Shown: positions 33,815-42,811, counted from the stretch's first letter. The stretch is DNA of 64,000 nucleotides from Streptomyces longispororuber (GCF_014656095.1 NZ_BNBT01000007.1:1-64000), one strand, 5' to 3'. Notes: generated by a model not told the origin, from the letters alone. Translations and numbers: made by a program.

Positions 33815-34105
33815 GGGCTGCTCCTGGTCTGTGGGGGGCGCTGCGTGGGGCGGTCCGCCGACCGCTCTGTATCTGTCACCGCGCCACACGCGCGCTTATC
33901 CGCCGTCCCACCGATGGAGTACGCGCTCCGGACGTCGGGGACCCCGGGGTCGCCACGTCGAGCGGGAGCATGGGCAGGAGCAGGAGTACGGAGGACACGA
34001 CCAGGAGCAGGAAAGGAAAGGGTGAGGAGCACGGGCGCCGGGGGCGGTGGGCGTCGCCGAGGCGATGCGCTCGGCGGCGGCCCTGCCCGCCCCTCGCCCG
34101 GTACC
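33815..34105. other. Gap between subtilase and PfpI-like gene
   Basis: About 290 bases containing the subtilase promoter region and low-complexity purine-rich sequence (33965-34025, AGGAGCAGGAG-type). No gene is supported. Confidence 0.4.
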
Positions 34106-34657
34106 TCAGCGCCCCGCGGCGCCGCCCTCGCCCAGGGCGTCGGTCAGGGCGCCGCAGAAGGCCGGCAGGTCGTCCGGCTTGCGGCTGGTGACCAGGGTGT
34201 TGCCGCCCGCGGTGCACACCTGGACCTCCCGGTCGACCCACTCGCCGCCGGCGTTGCGGATGTCGGTGCGCAGGCTGGGCCAGGAGGTGAGGGTGCGGCC
34301 CCGTACGACGTCGGCCTCGACCAGGGTCCAGGGCGCGTGGCAGATCGCCGCGACCGGCTTGCCCGCCGCGAAGAAGTCCCCGACGAACGCCACCGCCTTC
34401 TCGTCCAGGCGCAGGGCGTCGGGGTTGGCGACGCCGCCGGGCAGGACCAGTGCGTCGAAGTCGGCGGCGGCGGCCTCGGCCACGACCTGGTCGACCGGGA
34501 AGGAGTCGGCCTTGTCGAGGTGGTCGAAGCCCTGGACGCGGCCCGGGGCGGTCGACAGCAGGACGGGTTCGGCCCCGGCGGCCTCCACGGCCCGCCACGG
34601 CTCGGTCAGTTCGATCTGCTCCACGCCTTCGGGCGCGGTCAGGAAGGCGACGCGCAC
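34106..34657 (-). CDS. DJ-1/PfpI-family protein (type 1 glutamine amidotransferase-like)
   Basis: 183 aa. The nucleophile elbow AAICHAPW places Cys106 next to His107, as in PfpI/YhbO and YraA proteins. The conserved PGGVANPD loop is at about 73-80 and an acidic Glu lies early (IELTEP). Members are general stress proteins with reported protease or deglycase-type activities; which applies is not decidable here. It lies 70 bases downstream of the Dps gene on the same strand, so a shared stress operon is likely. Confidence 0.9.
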   Translation of the reverse strand: MRVAFLTAPEGVEQIELTEPWRAVEAAGAEPVLLSTAPGRVQGFDHLDKADSFPVDQVVAEAAAADFDALVLPGGVANPDALRLDEKAVAFVGDFFAAGKPVAAICHAPWTLVEADVVRGRTLTSWPSLRTDIRNAGGEWVDREVQVCTAGGNTLVTSRKPDDLPAFCGALTDALGEGGAAGR

Positions 34658-34727
34658 GGCGGCTCCTCCTCGGTCGTGTCGGTGCTGCTGGTCGGGTGCG
34701 CGCGGCCGGGGCCGCGCGGGGGCCGGG

Positions 34728-35288
34728 TCAGGCGTCCTGGGCCGCTTCCGCGGCCTCGCGCTCGGTGGTCGACCCGCCGGTGGAGAGGGTGCCCTGCGCG
34801 CTCTCCAGGTGCGCCCGGACGAACCACTGGAACTGGTCCAGGTCCCGCACCTGCTCGATCAGGATGTCCTCGGTGGCGGGGTCGAGCTTGCCGACCTCGT
34901 CGATCGCCGCGCGGTAGCCCTCGATGACGCCGGTGTACACGAGGTCGAGCGCGCCCAGGTGGGCGATGGCGTCGGCCCGGCCGATGCTGTAGTCGTTCCA
35001 GGTGCGCTCGGAGACCAGGGCGCCCGGGGTGCCCTGCGGCACGCCGCCCAGGGCCGAGATGCGCTCGGCGACGTCGTCGGCCATGTCGCGGACGCGGTCG
35101 ACCTGCGGGTCCAGCATCTCGTGCACGGCGATGAAGTGCGGGCCGACGACGTTCCAGTGCACGTGCTTGAGCGTGAGGTGCAGGTCGTTCAGCGCGTGCA
35201 GGCGCATGCTGAGCGCGGTGATGAGCTTGCCGCCGTCCTCGACGCTGATGCCGGGGACGGTGTAGCGGGGGGTGGTGGAACGGGCCAT
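34728..35288 (-). CDS. dps: Dps ferritin-like DNA-protection protein
   Basis: 186 aa. The dodecameric ferritin-like core has the inter-subunit ferroxidase residues in canonical spacing: His44 (KHVHWNVVG), His56, Asp60, Asp71 and Glu75. It stores iron, consumes peroxide and compacts DNA under stress. The C-terminal tail (about 165-186, STGGSTTEREAAEAAQDA) is a typical Streptomyces Dps extension. It starts at ATG 35288 and is divergent from a DUF5133 gene; the AT-rich gap 35400-35460 probably holds its promoter. Confidence 0.95.
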   Translation of the reverse strand: MARSTTPRYTVPGISVEDGGKLITALSMRLHALNDLHLTLKHVHWNVVGPHFIAVHEMLDPQVDRVRDMADDVAERISALGGVPQGTPGALVSERTWNDYSIGRADAIAHLGALDLVYTGVIEGYRAAIDEVGKLDPATEDILIEQVRDLDQFQWFVRAHLESAQGTLSTGGSTTEREAAEAAQDA

Positions 35289-35503
35289 GGTGTCTGCTCC
35301 TCGAAGGGTCGGGCGTCGACGCCCGGCGCGCACGCCGGGGGCATCGAAGCCGGAACAAGGGGTACTGGAGACGACCGGGTCATCGCCTCCCGGGCACGTC
35401 TTCCCCCGACCAGTACGACATAACGTGTGAAGTAGATCAAAAGACACATGGAGTCGGGGCGACGGGGCAGACGCAGGACACATCAGAAGAAGGGGTGGAC
35501 ACC

Positions 35504-35902
35504 GTGCTGATGCCGGATCCCAAGCAACTGAGAGTTCTGCTCGCCCGCTACGCCGATCTGCGTATCGCGGCACCGCCGACCGAGGCGAACCGCCGCGCGC
35601 TGGAGGACGTGAGCTACACCCTGTGCGTGCTGACGGGCGCCACCACGATCGAGGACGCCCTGGGCGTCGCCGACGCGCTGCTCGCGGGCGAGCCGGTGCC
35701 GAGGTGCGCCGGTCCCGCCCCGGCCCGGGCGTCGAGCACGCCCCGCGTCCGGACGGCCGGCACGGCCGGCCGGGCGCGGGAGCTGCCGCTCCCCCGGCCG
35801 TCGGCCTCCCGGCCCGCGCCCGCCCCGGTGCCCCTGCCGTCGGCCAAGACCGGTCCCGAGTCCGCCGTGGGCGGCGCAGGAGGCGTCTCGCTGGCCGTCT
35901 GA
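35504..35902 (+). CDS. DUF5133 protein with Pro/Ala-rich tail
   Basis: 132 aa. GTG 35504 is favoured by AAGGGG 8 bases upstream and by the MLMP start typical of the family. The DUF5133 core (about 1-65) has RYADLRIA and DVSYTLCVLTGATTIEDAL. The rest is a Pro/Ala/Ser-rich, probably disordered tail. A second, shorter member lies at 46038. Function unknown; the family is Streptomyces-specific and often found near stress genes. Confidence 0.82.
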   Translation: MLMPDPKQLRVLLARYADLRIAAPPTEANRRALEDVSYTLCVLTGATTIEDALGVADALLAGEPVPRCAGPAPARASSTPRVRTAGTAGRARELPLPRPSASRPAPAPVPLPSAKTGPESAVGGAGGVSLAV

Positions 35903-36215
35903 GCCCGTCCGTCCGCCTGTCGGCCGCCGCCCGGGAAGCCGGGCGGCGGTCGCTGTGCGGGGGCCCGGCACACACTCCACCGGCCGAGGGTTCGGCGCGG
36001 TCGGCGCCGGGCCCTCGGCCGGTGGGCGTCCGCCCGCACGTCACCGGGGTGGGGGGCGTACCCACGCCGTCGGCGGAGTGCGGGCGTACCACGCCGTCGC
36101 CGGCGTATGGGCGTACACACGTCACAGAGACGTACGCGCGCGCGTCACGGAGGCGTACGCACGGGTGTCACCCGGGGGGCGTACGCAGGCGTGCGTGCCT
36201 CCCGGCGTTCGCGCC
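35903..36215. other. Repeat-rich intergenic region
   Basis: About 310 bases. From about 36055 to 36200 the motif GCGTAC recurs at irregular spacing (GCGTACCCACGCCGTC, GCGTACCACGCCGTC, GCGTACACACGTCAC and so on). It is degenerate repeat DNA with no supported gene. Confidence 0.6.
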
Positions 36216-36398
36216 TCAGTGGCGGAAGGCGTCCTTCGCCTTCTCCTTCGCCTGACGCAGGTCGCCCTTGCCCTGTTCGGCGCGGCCCTCGGCGGTCAGG
36301 CGCTCGTTGCCCACGGCGCGGCCCGCCGCTTCCTTCAGCTTGCCCTTGGCCTGCTCGGTCTTGCCCTTGGCCTTCTCGTCGCCAGCCACAGTGCTCAC
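36216..36398 (-). CDS. CsbD-family stress-response protein
   Basis: 60 aa, highly charged and Lys/Glu/Ala-rich: GDEKAKGKTEQAKGKLKEAA then GNERLTAEGRAEQGKGD. This is the full-length CsbD domain. Family members are general-stress proteins under SigB-type control in Bacillus, which fits the stress gene surroundings here. The biochemical role is unknown. Confidence 0.93.
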   Translation of the reverse strand: MSTVAGDEKAKGKTEQAKGKLKEAAGRAVGNERLTAEGRAEQGKGDLRQAKEKAKDAFRH

Positions 36399-36549
36399 TT
36401 CCCGAATATCGACAACAGGTGCATTGAGGCGCCTAACCGCGCTCCGGCGCCGTAAACCGGAGCGGCGCCGCGCACCGCGCGGAACCCGCCGGGCGGGCCG
36501 GTGTCATATCGGGAATCCGGGGAACTCGGCTCTGTGGAGGTGACAGGGC

Positions 36550-36720
36550 ATGGTGCCTTTGCTGCTTGTTCTTCTGTTGGCCGTCGTACTGTTCGGCGCG
36601 GGTTTCGCGATGAAATTCCTCTGGCTGCTCGCCGCCATCGTCCTGGTGGCCTGGCTGCTCGGTTTCGTGATGCGCACCGCGGGCACGGGCGGGCGCAGGA
36701 GCCGCTGGTACCGCTGGTAA
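36550..36720 (+). CDS. Small hydrophobic membrane protein
   Basis: 56 aa from ATG 36550, with GGAGG 10 bases upstream. Two closely spaced hydrophobic helices (about 2-20 and 22-41) are followed by a basic tail (GGRRSRWYRW). It resembles the short actinobacterial hydrophobic proteins near general-stress genes. It is divergent from the csbD-like gene and followed by a hairpin. Function unknown. Confidence 0.78.
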   Translation: MVPLLLVLLLAVVLFGAGFAMKFLWLLAAIVLVAWLLGFVMRTAGTGGRRSRWYRW

Positions 36721-36736
36721 CGGCTGAGACATGAAC

Positions 36737-36773
36737 GGCCCGGTCGCCCCTCACAGCGAGGAGCGGCCGGGCC
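36737..36773 (+). terminator. Terminator after the small hydrophobic protein
   Basis: 11-bp stem with one mismatch (GGCCCGGTCGC at 36737-36747, GCGGCCGGGCC at 36763-36773), followed by TT, starting 17 bases after the stop. Confidence 0.7.
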
Positions 36774-37193
36774 TTCGCCGTTTCCGGCCCGTGCCGCCGC
36801 GGGGGCCGCTCCCCCGGTCCGGCGATTTTCCCGCCGCCTCCCCGGGAGCACCCCGAAGATCGCCACCCGCTTTTCCCCGGCCTTTTCCTGGTACGGCCAC
36901 CCGCGGCCGGGCGCCGACAACGCATTGCGCGCCGTGCGTACACGCCGGGTGTGCCCTTTTCCGCTCCGGGTTCCACTCCGGCTTCCGCTCCGGTTCCGCC
37001 CATGTCGCCGGAATGCCGAATTCCCCTACGGCCGACCCGTCCTCCTGAGTCCGGTGCGCGACCGGTGCCGGGGTGGCGGCACGCCCCCGCGCCCGCACCC
37101 CCGCGCCAACGCGGGCCGGACACCGGTGACTTGCCGTAGGGCTACCATTGCCTTGCGGCAAGCGTTGCGCATCGTTCATGTGCTTCACGAGTC
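36774..37193. other. 420-base region upstream of the GAF-phosphatase gene
   Basis: No gene is supported. It contains CCGGTTCCG-type short repeats (36960-37000). A TACCAT (37143-37148) could be a -10 element for the downstream gene. Confidence 0.4.
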
Positions 37194-37213
37194 GTGCACG
37201 ACTCATGCGCAAC
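37164..37213. promoter_or_regulatory. Nested palindrome at the start of the GAF-phosphatase gene
   Basis: A perfect 16-bp palindrome GAGTCGTGCACGACTC (37189-37204) lies between a second inverted pair, GTTGCGCAT (37164-37172) and ATGCGCAAC (37205-37213). It overlaps the most upstream possible start codon (GTG 37194), suggesting that an operator sits there and translation begins further down. Confidence 0.6.
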
Positions 37214-37223
37214 CTTCACTTCT

Positions 37224-38561
37224 GTGGACAGGTCCGCGGACCGGTCGGCGGAAGTCCCCCTGCCGGGCCCCCGGTTCCGGCACCGACTGAATCAGGATGA
37301 CGTGGACGAGACTCCCATCGCGCAGGCGTTGCGCGCCGCGGCTCCCCATGCCCTCGTGGACGTCGTACGCGAGGCCGTGAAGGACACGTACGGCGCCGTC
37401 GACGTCCAACTCCGGCTCGCCGACTACGGAATGCGCTCCCTCCAGGCCGTCGGTCCGGACGCGGAGGGGTCCGTGTGCATCCACACCAGCCCGCAGGGGC
37501 GGGCGTTCGGCTCCCAGAAGCCGTACATGACACGGACCGCGGCCGGTGCGGTGGACGTCCACCTGCCCGTGATCATCCGGGGGGACAACCTCGGCGTCCT
37601 CACGGTGCGCATGGGTGCGGACACCTACGCGGAGCCGATCCTGCCGGAGCTGGCCCGCATCAGTGAAGCGCTCGGACACGAGATCCTCGTCGCGGAGCGC
37701 GACACGGACCTGTACGTGCTCGCCCGGCGGGCGGCGCGCCTGACCCTCGCGGCCGAGATGCAGTGGCAGCTCCTGCCCGGCCGGGCCTGCGCCCGTGAGG
37801 AGTTCGCCATCGGTGCCCACCTGGAGCCCGCCTATGCCATCTTCGGCGACAACTACGACTGGTCGGTGTCCGCCGAGCGCCTGACGCTGACCATCACCAA
37901 CGGCATGGGCGAGGGCGTCCAGGCCGCGCTCCTGACGAACCTCGCCGTCAGCGCCCTGCGCAACGCGCGCCGGGCGGGCCTCGACATCGCCGGCCAGGCC
38001 CTGCTGGCCGACCAGGCGGTGCACGCCCAGTACGGGGGCGAGGCCCACGTCGCGGTGCTGCTGCTGAGCTTCGACCTGGCGACCGGCGAGGTGGACGTCG
38101 TGGACGCCGGTTCGCCGCGGCTGTGGCGGCTGCGGGGCCGCTCGGTGTCGGAGGTCCGCTTCGACGCGCAGCTCCCGCTGGGCATGTTCGGGGACACCGT
38201 GTACGAGACGCAGCACTTCACCGTGCGCCCGGGCGACCGGCTGGCGTTCGGCAGCGACGGCGTGTACGACGCCTCGTCACCCGGCGGGGTGAACTACGGC
38301 GAGAGCGCGCTGGCCCGCACCCTGCTGGCCACGAGTCTGCTGCCGCCGTCGCAGGTGCCCGGCGCGATGCTGCGCGAGCTGAGCGACCACCACGGGGACC
38401 CGGCCCTGGACGACGACGCCCTGGTGCTGTGCCTCGACTGGTACGGGCGCCCGGGGGCGGCCCCGGTCCCCGACGTCCCGGAGGGCTCCGACGACACCGA
38501 CGCCCCCGAGGGTCCGGGCGGGTCCGAGGACCCCGCCGGTTCCGGCGACGGCCCCGCCTGA
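37224..38561 (+). CDS. GAF-SpoIIE (PP2C) phosphatase
   Basis: About 445 aa. GTG 37224 is a tentative start; GTG 37194 is in frame but inside a palindrome and neither has a clear ribosome binding site. A GAF-type sensor (about 30-160, with SVCIHTSPQGRAFGSQKPYM) precedes a SpoIIE phosphatase domain (about 190-400). Key phosphatase positions are atypical: the first metal motif reads IFGDNYDWS where PP2C/SpoIIE usually have GGDWYD, and ITNGMGEG replaces DVMGHG, but the later GSDGVYD and DDDALVLC motifs are kept. It is likely an anti-anti-sigma factor phosphatase. The tail is Gly/Asp/Pro-rich. Confidence 0.85.
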   Translation: MDRSADRSAEVPLPGPRFRHRLNQDDVDETPIAQALRAAAPHALVDVVREAVKDTYGAVDVQLRLADYGMRSLQAVGPDAEGSVCIHTSPQGRAFGSQKPYMTRTAAGAVDVHLPVIIRGDNLGVLTVRMGADTYAEPILPELARISEALGHEILVAERDTDLYVLARRAARLTLAAEMQWQLLPGRACAREEFAIGAHLEPAYAIFGDNYDWSVSAERLTLTITNGMGEGVQAALLTNLAVSALRNARRAGLDIAGQALLADQAVHAQYGGEAHVAVLLLSFDLATGEVDVVDAGSPRLWRLRGRSVSEVRFDAQLPLGMFGDTVYETQHFTVRPGDRLAFGSDGVYDASSPGGVNYGESALARTLLATSLLPPSQVPGAMLRELSDHHGDPALDDDALVLCLDWYGRPGAAPVPDVPEGSDDTDAPEGPGGSEDPAGSGDGPA

Positions 38562-38597
38562 CACCGCCTGACACCCCCGGGCGGCGCCGGCCTGCGG

Positions 38598-39227
38598 TCA
38601 CCGCGGTCCGGCGCCCTCCGGCTCGGCGGCACCGGGGTTGGCACCGCGGCCGGACGAAGAGCCGGGCGAGGCCTCGTCCCGGCGTACCGACGCCGTGCGC
38701 GCCGCCCCGGCCGCCGCCTCCGACAGGATCGCGTCCCCGGGGCGCTCGCCGGGCGCCTGGGGGCCCGCCTCCAGCGCGGCCCGGAACCCGACGAGCCCGT
38801 CCCTGAGCGCGCTCCGCGCCGCGGGCGGCATCGCCCGGACGACCCGCCGCAGGCTCTCCTCCCGCCGCTCGCGCAGCCCGCGCAGGTGCCCCCGCCCCCG
38901 GCCCGTCAGCCGGAGCGTCAGCTCGCGCCTGCTCACCGGGCTGGGGCCGCGCTCGACCAGCCCCGTCGCCTCCAGGCGGTCGCACAGCCGGCTGACCGAC
39001 GACGGCGGCGACCCCAGCAGCTCGCTGAGGGTGCGCAGGTTGATGCCGTCGCCGCGCTCCAGGCAGCGCAGCACGCGCAGTTGCGACGCGGAGACGGTGG
39101 AACCGCCGGAGCCGGGCTCCTGGCCGCGGTCCGTGTCCCACACCAGGTCCAGCAGCTCGATGGCGTCGCACGCCACCGGCGCGACATCGGCGGGGCGCCG
39201 CGAGGCGGGCGCGGGCTGAGCGTTCAT
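38598..39227 (-). CDS. MarR-family regulator, tandem paralogue 1
   Basis: 209 aa from ATG 39227. The winged helix has SASQLRVLRCLERGDGINL, recognition helix SSVSRLCDRLEATG and wing SRRELTLRLTGRG. The C-terminal 40 residues (about 165-209) are a Gly/Ala/Pro-rich disordered tail. It is closely related to the protein encoded just upstream at 39468, with about 20 near-identical residues in the recognition region, so the pair arose by tandem duplication. Confidence 0.88.
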   Translation of the reverse strand: MNAQPAPASRRPADVAPVACDAIELLDLVWDTDRGQEPGSGGSTVSASQLRVLRCLERGDGINLRTLSELLGSPPSSVSRLCDRLEATGLVERGPSPVSRRELTLRLTGRGRGHLRGLRERREESLRRVVRAMPPAARSALRDGLVGFRAALEAGPQAPGERPGDAILSEAAAGAARTASVRRDEASPGSSSGRGANPGAAEPEGAGPR

Positions 39228-39467
39228 GCCACTGCACTTCCCGTGAGTTCCGGCGGTACTGCGGGGACGTCCGGTACGGCGGAACGTCCGTACCGTCCGT
39301 ACGGACGCGACCCGGGCCGTGCCGCCCCGGTCCGGCGTTCCTCGCCCTGGCGGCACCCTACCGCCCGGTCGGCGCGCCGCTCCCGGCGGCGAGCCCCGCT
39401 TCCCCGCGAGGTCAGCGGGGCGGTGGAGGCGCCGTGGACACCTGGTGGGGGCTCCAGCGCGGGCACT

Positions 39468-39986
39468 TCACGCCGAGCGCACATCGCCGTCGGCGCCGCG
39501 GCCGGAGGCGCCCTGCGTCTGCTCCAGCGCGTCGCGCAGGGCGACCAGGCCGTCGAGCAGGACGCGGCGGGCGGCGGGGGTCATCCGGTCGGTGACCTCC
39601 CGCAGCGAGGCGACCCGCCGGTCCCTCAGGGTCCGCAGATAGGTGCGGCCGTGCCGGGTGAGGTGCAGTTCCAGCTCCCGCCTGCTGACCTTGCTCGGGA
39701 CGCGGCGGACGAAGCCCAGGGCCTCGAGGCGGTCGCACAGCCGGCTCACGGACGGCGGCGCGGAGCCCAGGAGCTCACCGAGCGTGCGCAGGTTGATGCC
39801 CTCGTCCCGGTCCAGGCAGTGCAGGACGCGGAGCTGCGAGGGCGAGGCGGGCGCCGAGGGCACCTCACGGCCGTGCTCCCACAGCGCCTCCAGGAGCTCG
39901 GCCAGCTCACCGGCCAGGTCGGGGTGCGTGTGGTCCGTGTCGTCCGCGCGCTGCCGCGCGCTCAGCTCGCCGTGGTCCGTGACCAT
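39468..39986 (-). CDS. MarR-family regulator, tandem paralogue 2
   Basis: About 172 aa from ATG 39986; the frame is open to 40037, so the start is uncertain. Winged helix with SPSQLRVLHCLDRDEGINL, recognition helix PSVSRLCDRLEALG and wing SRRELELHLTRHG. It is a paralogue of the downstream gene, and both regulators probably recognise similar DNA. It is divergent from an anti-sigma-type ATPase gene. Targets unknown. Confidence 0.86.
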   Translation of the reverse strand: MVTDHGELSARQRADDTDHTHPDLAGELAELLEALWEHGREVPSAPASPSQLRVLHCLDRDEGINLRTLGELLGSAPPSVSRLCDRLEALGFVRRVPSKVSRRELELHLTRHGRTYLRTLRDRRVASLREVTDRMTPAARRVLLDGLVALRDALEQTQGASGRGADGDVRSA

Positions 39987-40450
39987 CTCACCGACACTTC
40001 CCGCCGCCGGCGCCCGGCCACCGGCGGGCGGTGACACCCGCCGTCCCCGCTGTCCCCGCCGCGCCGACGGAACCGACCGGACCGGGCCGCGGGCACCGTC
40101 CGCCCGGACGGCGCGTCACTGGCTTGCTCATGGCCTTTCCCCTCGTCGCCCCCTCGGTCGGCCTCGACGCCCCGCACGTCGGTGGACGGGGACGGACCGC
40201 ACGGCCCGCTGCCCGTCCGCGTCGTCACGCCCCGCCACTCGGCGGCGCCGGACGAGGCGGGCGGCCGCGCCCTCTAGCCTATCCCCGTACCGCGTCCGAA
40301 CCCACGGCCCCGGCCCCACGGTACGGATGTCCGCCCGCGCACGGCGCCCGACCTGCGGCTTCCCACCCGGGTGCCGGCTCGCGGCGTAGCCCCGGGGGTT
40401 CGGGGCAGGCGATCTGTACGTGAGCATCGAGACGATGGGAGGTTGTTGTC
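39987..40450. other. Divergent region between MarR paralogue 2 and the HATPase gene
   Basis: About 460 bases with several open frames but no ribosome binding site or protein-like composition. It must contain two divergent promoters; none is clear enough to call. Confidence 0.4.
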
Positions 40451-40849
40451 GTGGTGCACCCTCCGGAGGAGAAGCGAGCGGTGCGGAAGTGGTCGCGGTA
40501 CGGAAGGGTCTCGGCGGCCGAGGCGCGCGCGACGGCGCGTGAGTTCTTGGCCTCGGTGGGACACACCGACGAACGGCACGCGGACGCGGTGCTCCTGGTG
40601 GTGTCGGAACTGGTGACGAACGCGGTGCGGCACGCCGGCGGCGTGACCGCGTTCCAACTCAACCACAGCGACCGCGGGGTGACGGTGTCGGTGTACGACG
40701 CCACCGACGACCCCCCGCGCACCGCGGCCCTGGACCCGGCCCGGCCGGGCGGGTTCGGTCTGCACCTGGTACGCGGCCTGGCCGGCCGCCTGGAAGTCGA
40801 GTGGCGCCCGGTCGGCAAGCGGGTGGGGGCCACCGTGCCGCTGTCGTGA
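40451..40849 (+). CDS. Anti-sigma-type ATP-binding protein (HATPase_c_2)
   Basis: 132 aa from GTG 40451, with GGGAGG 8 bases upstream. GHKL ATPase signature residues are visible: the N-box SELVTNAVRHAG (about 53-64), the G1 region YDATDDPPR and the G2-like GGFGLHLVRGLA. Stand-alone proteins of this type in Streptomyces are RsbW/SpoIIAB-like kinases acting on STAS proteins. A STAS gene lies 200 bases downstream in the same direction and is the natural partner. Confidence 0.9.
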   Translation: MVHPPEEKRAVRKWSRYGRVSAAEARATAREFLASVGHTDERHADAVLLVVSELVTNAVRHAGGVTAFQLNHSDRGVTVSVYDATDDPPRTAALDPARPGGFGLHLVRGLAGRLEVEWRPVGKRVGATVPLS

Positions 40850-41051
40850 GAGCGCGCCCTTTCGTACGAGCGTAGAGAGCCCCCCTTTCCCGGGTGACGT
40901 GCCGTGCCCACCCGTGTCCCTCATGTGAGCAAGGCGACACGCCCGTCGCGCTGAAGTGCTGCTAAGAGCGTCCTCACGGGGTAGAGGTCTGCTCCACGAA
41001 GCACGTCGGCAGCGAGTCGGGCGGTGATGGCCCGGGAGAGGTGTGCAGGCC

Positions 41052-41405
41052 ATGGAAGACCGCTTCTGGCTCAGCCGCGAGGACGACGACGCGGGGGCGC
41101 GAGCCGTGCTGCGGCTGTCGGGCGAACTGGACCTGGAAGGTGCCCCGTCGCTCGCCGAAGCCGCGGGCCCGCTGCTCCACGACAGAGCCCGGACCGTCGT
41201 TCTCGACTGCGAGGACGTCACGTTCTGCGACTCCAGCGGGCTCAACACCCTGCTGATCCTGCGCGAGCACTCCGAGACGTCCGGGGCGCGGCTCCTGATC
41301 TCCCGGCCCTCGCCCAGCATCCGCCATCTGCTGCGCCTGACGCACACGGACCAGGTGTTCCGTGTGGTCGACGGCATAGATGACGTGGACGTACCCCATC
41401 CCTGA
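41052..41405 (+). CDS. STAS-domain anti-anti-sigma factor
   Basis: About 117 aa; ATG 41052 is chosen, with GGGAGAGG about 10 bases upstream, and GTG 41043 is also possible. The SpoIIAA-like fold has VLRLSGELDLEGAPSL and the phosphorylation loop DVTFCDSSGLN, with Ser-Ser about residues 58-59 as the site for a kinase. It forms a likely partner-switch pair with the upstream ATPase and is dephosphorylated by one of the SpoIIE phosphatases nearby. Confidence 0.9.
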   Translation: MEDRFWLSREDDDAGARAVLRLSGELDLEGAPSLAEAAGPLLHDRARTVVLDCEDVTFCDSSGLNTLLILREHSETSGARLLISRPSPSIRHLLRLTHTDQVFRVVDGIDDVDVPHP

Positions 41406-41512
41406 CATCCGCGACGGCCTGCGGGCGAACCGACCTTCGGCCGTTGCCCGGTGCGGGCGGACGGTCCGCGACGGCCGTTGCCCGGCCCGTCCCGTCGGAT
41501 CCCGCGCCGAGC

Positions 41513-42811
41513 TTACGCATCCGCTCCCTGACCCGACGCCCCCTCGTCCGTGCCGCCGCCGAGGCGCACCGCGAGGGCCAGCGTGTCGTCCGCGTGCAGT
41601 ATCACCTCGTGCATCTCCTTGGCGATCTCCGCGGGCAGGTGCGCCGTGGGCCGGTGGGCGTGCTCACGGACCGCCCGGGCCAGCCGGGCCTCGCCCTCCT
41701 CGGGGTCCCTGCGGCTCTCGGTGAGGCCGTCGGTGTAGAGCAGCAGCAGGTCGCCCGGGCGCAGCCGGGTGCGGCGGATGCCCTCGCTGCCGGGCAGCGG
41801 GAAGCCGATGCCCCGGCCGGGGGTCTCCAGGAACTCGGTGTCGCCCTCGCGGCGCAGCAGCAGCGCGGGCGGGTGGCTGCCGTTGGCCAGGCGGAGTTCG
41901 CCGGTCTCCGGGCGCAGCCGGGCCAGCAGGACGGTCGCCATCAGGCCGGGGTCGAAGGGGGCGAGCACCTCGTTGGTGCGGGCGACGACCGACTCCAGGG
42001 GGTGGCCTTCGAGGGCCAGGGTGCGGACGGCGTGCGTGACGTTGAGGGCCGTACGGGTGGAGCGGACGCCGTGGCCGAGCGCGTCGACGACGGTGATGTG
42101 CACGGTGCCGTCGGGCAGCACGAACCAGTCGTACAGGTCGCCTCCGGTGGGGGCCTCGGAGTCCGCAGGGGCGTAGTGCACGCCGAGTTCGAGCCCGGGC
42201 ACGTCCAGGACGGGCGGGCGCAGCGCGTCCTCCAGCTCGCGCAGGACGCGGCCGTGGGCGCGGCGCAACTGCTGGTCGCGCTCGTCGAGCTGGACGTACA
42301 GGGCGAGTACGCCGCTGTTGGTCTCGGCCAGTTCGTGCTTGAGCATGCGGTGCTCGGCCTTGAGGGCGTCGACCTGGGCCAGGGCCGCGCCGAGTTCCTT
42401 GAGCAGCAGCTCGGTCTCGCCGGTGGGCAGGGGCTCGCCCGGCGCCACGACGTCGGCGCCCGGTGCGGGGCGCGGGACGTCGTGCGGGGCCGGGTCGAGG
42501 GGGATGTGCCAGGTCACGGCGGTGGGGGTGGTGCGGTGCGCGGGGAGCGGGAGGTCGTCCGCGGCGGGGACGTCGACGCCGCACGCGGGGCGGTCGAGGA
42601 CCACGACGAGCATCGGCGTCCCGTCCTGCCCCGCGCCGCGGCGCTCGGCCGTCAGGGCGACGGCGTGCCCCGCCTCGACGGCCGGGGCGGCGACGTGGGT
42701 GACCGCGAGGGCCAGCCGGGCGCGGACCTCCACGTCGAGGTGGTGGGCGTCGGCGAGCCGGCGGACGGCGTGTCTGAGCGCCGGCAGGGAACACAGGTCG
42801 GTGGCGGTCAT
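41513..42811 (-). CDS. SpoIIE-type PP2C phosphatase (RsbU-like)
   Basis: 432 aa from ATG 42811, overlapping the previous stop by 4 bases. The N-terminal region (about 1-95) is a degenerate HATPase-like domain. A coiled coil follows (about 125-175, ALAQVDALKAEHRMLKHELAET), then the SpoIIE domain (about 190-415). That domain has the metal motifs PTGGDLYDW, VDALGHG and LLLYTDGLTE and a late DDTLALAV. It should dephosphorylate the STAS protein RsbS or a related antagonist and is the last gene of the stressosome operon. Confidence 0.9.
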   Translation of the reverse strand: MTATDLCSLPALRHAVRRLADAHHLDVEVRARLALAVTHVAAPAVEAGHAVALTAERRGAGQDGTPMLVVVLDRPACGVDVPAADDLPLPAHRTTPTAVTWHIPLDPAPHDVPRPAPGADVVAPGEPLPTGETELLLKELGAALAQVDALKAEHRMLKHELAETNSGVLALYVQLDERDQQLRRAHGRVLRELEDALRPPVLDVPGLELGVHYAPADSEAPTGGDLYDWFVLPDGTVHITVVDALGHGVRSTRTALNVTHAVRTLALEGHPLESVVARTNEVLAPFDPGLMATVLLARLRPETGELRLANGSHPPALLLRREGDTEFLETPGRGIGFPLPGSEGIRRTRLRPGDLLLLYTDGLTESRRDPEEGEARLARAVREHAHRPTAHLPAEIAKEMHEVILHADDTLALAVRLGGGTDEGASGQGADA

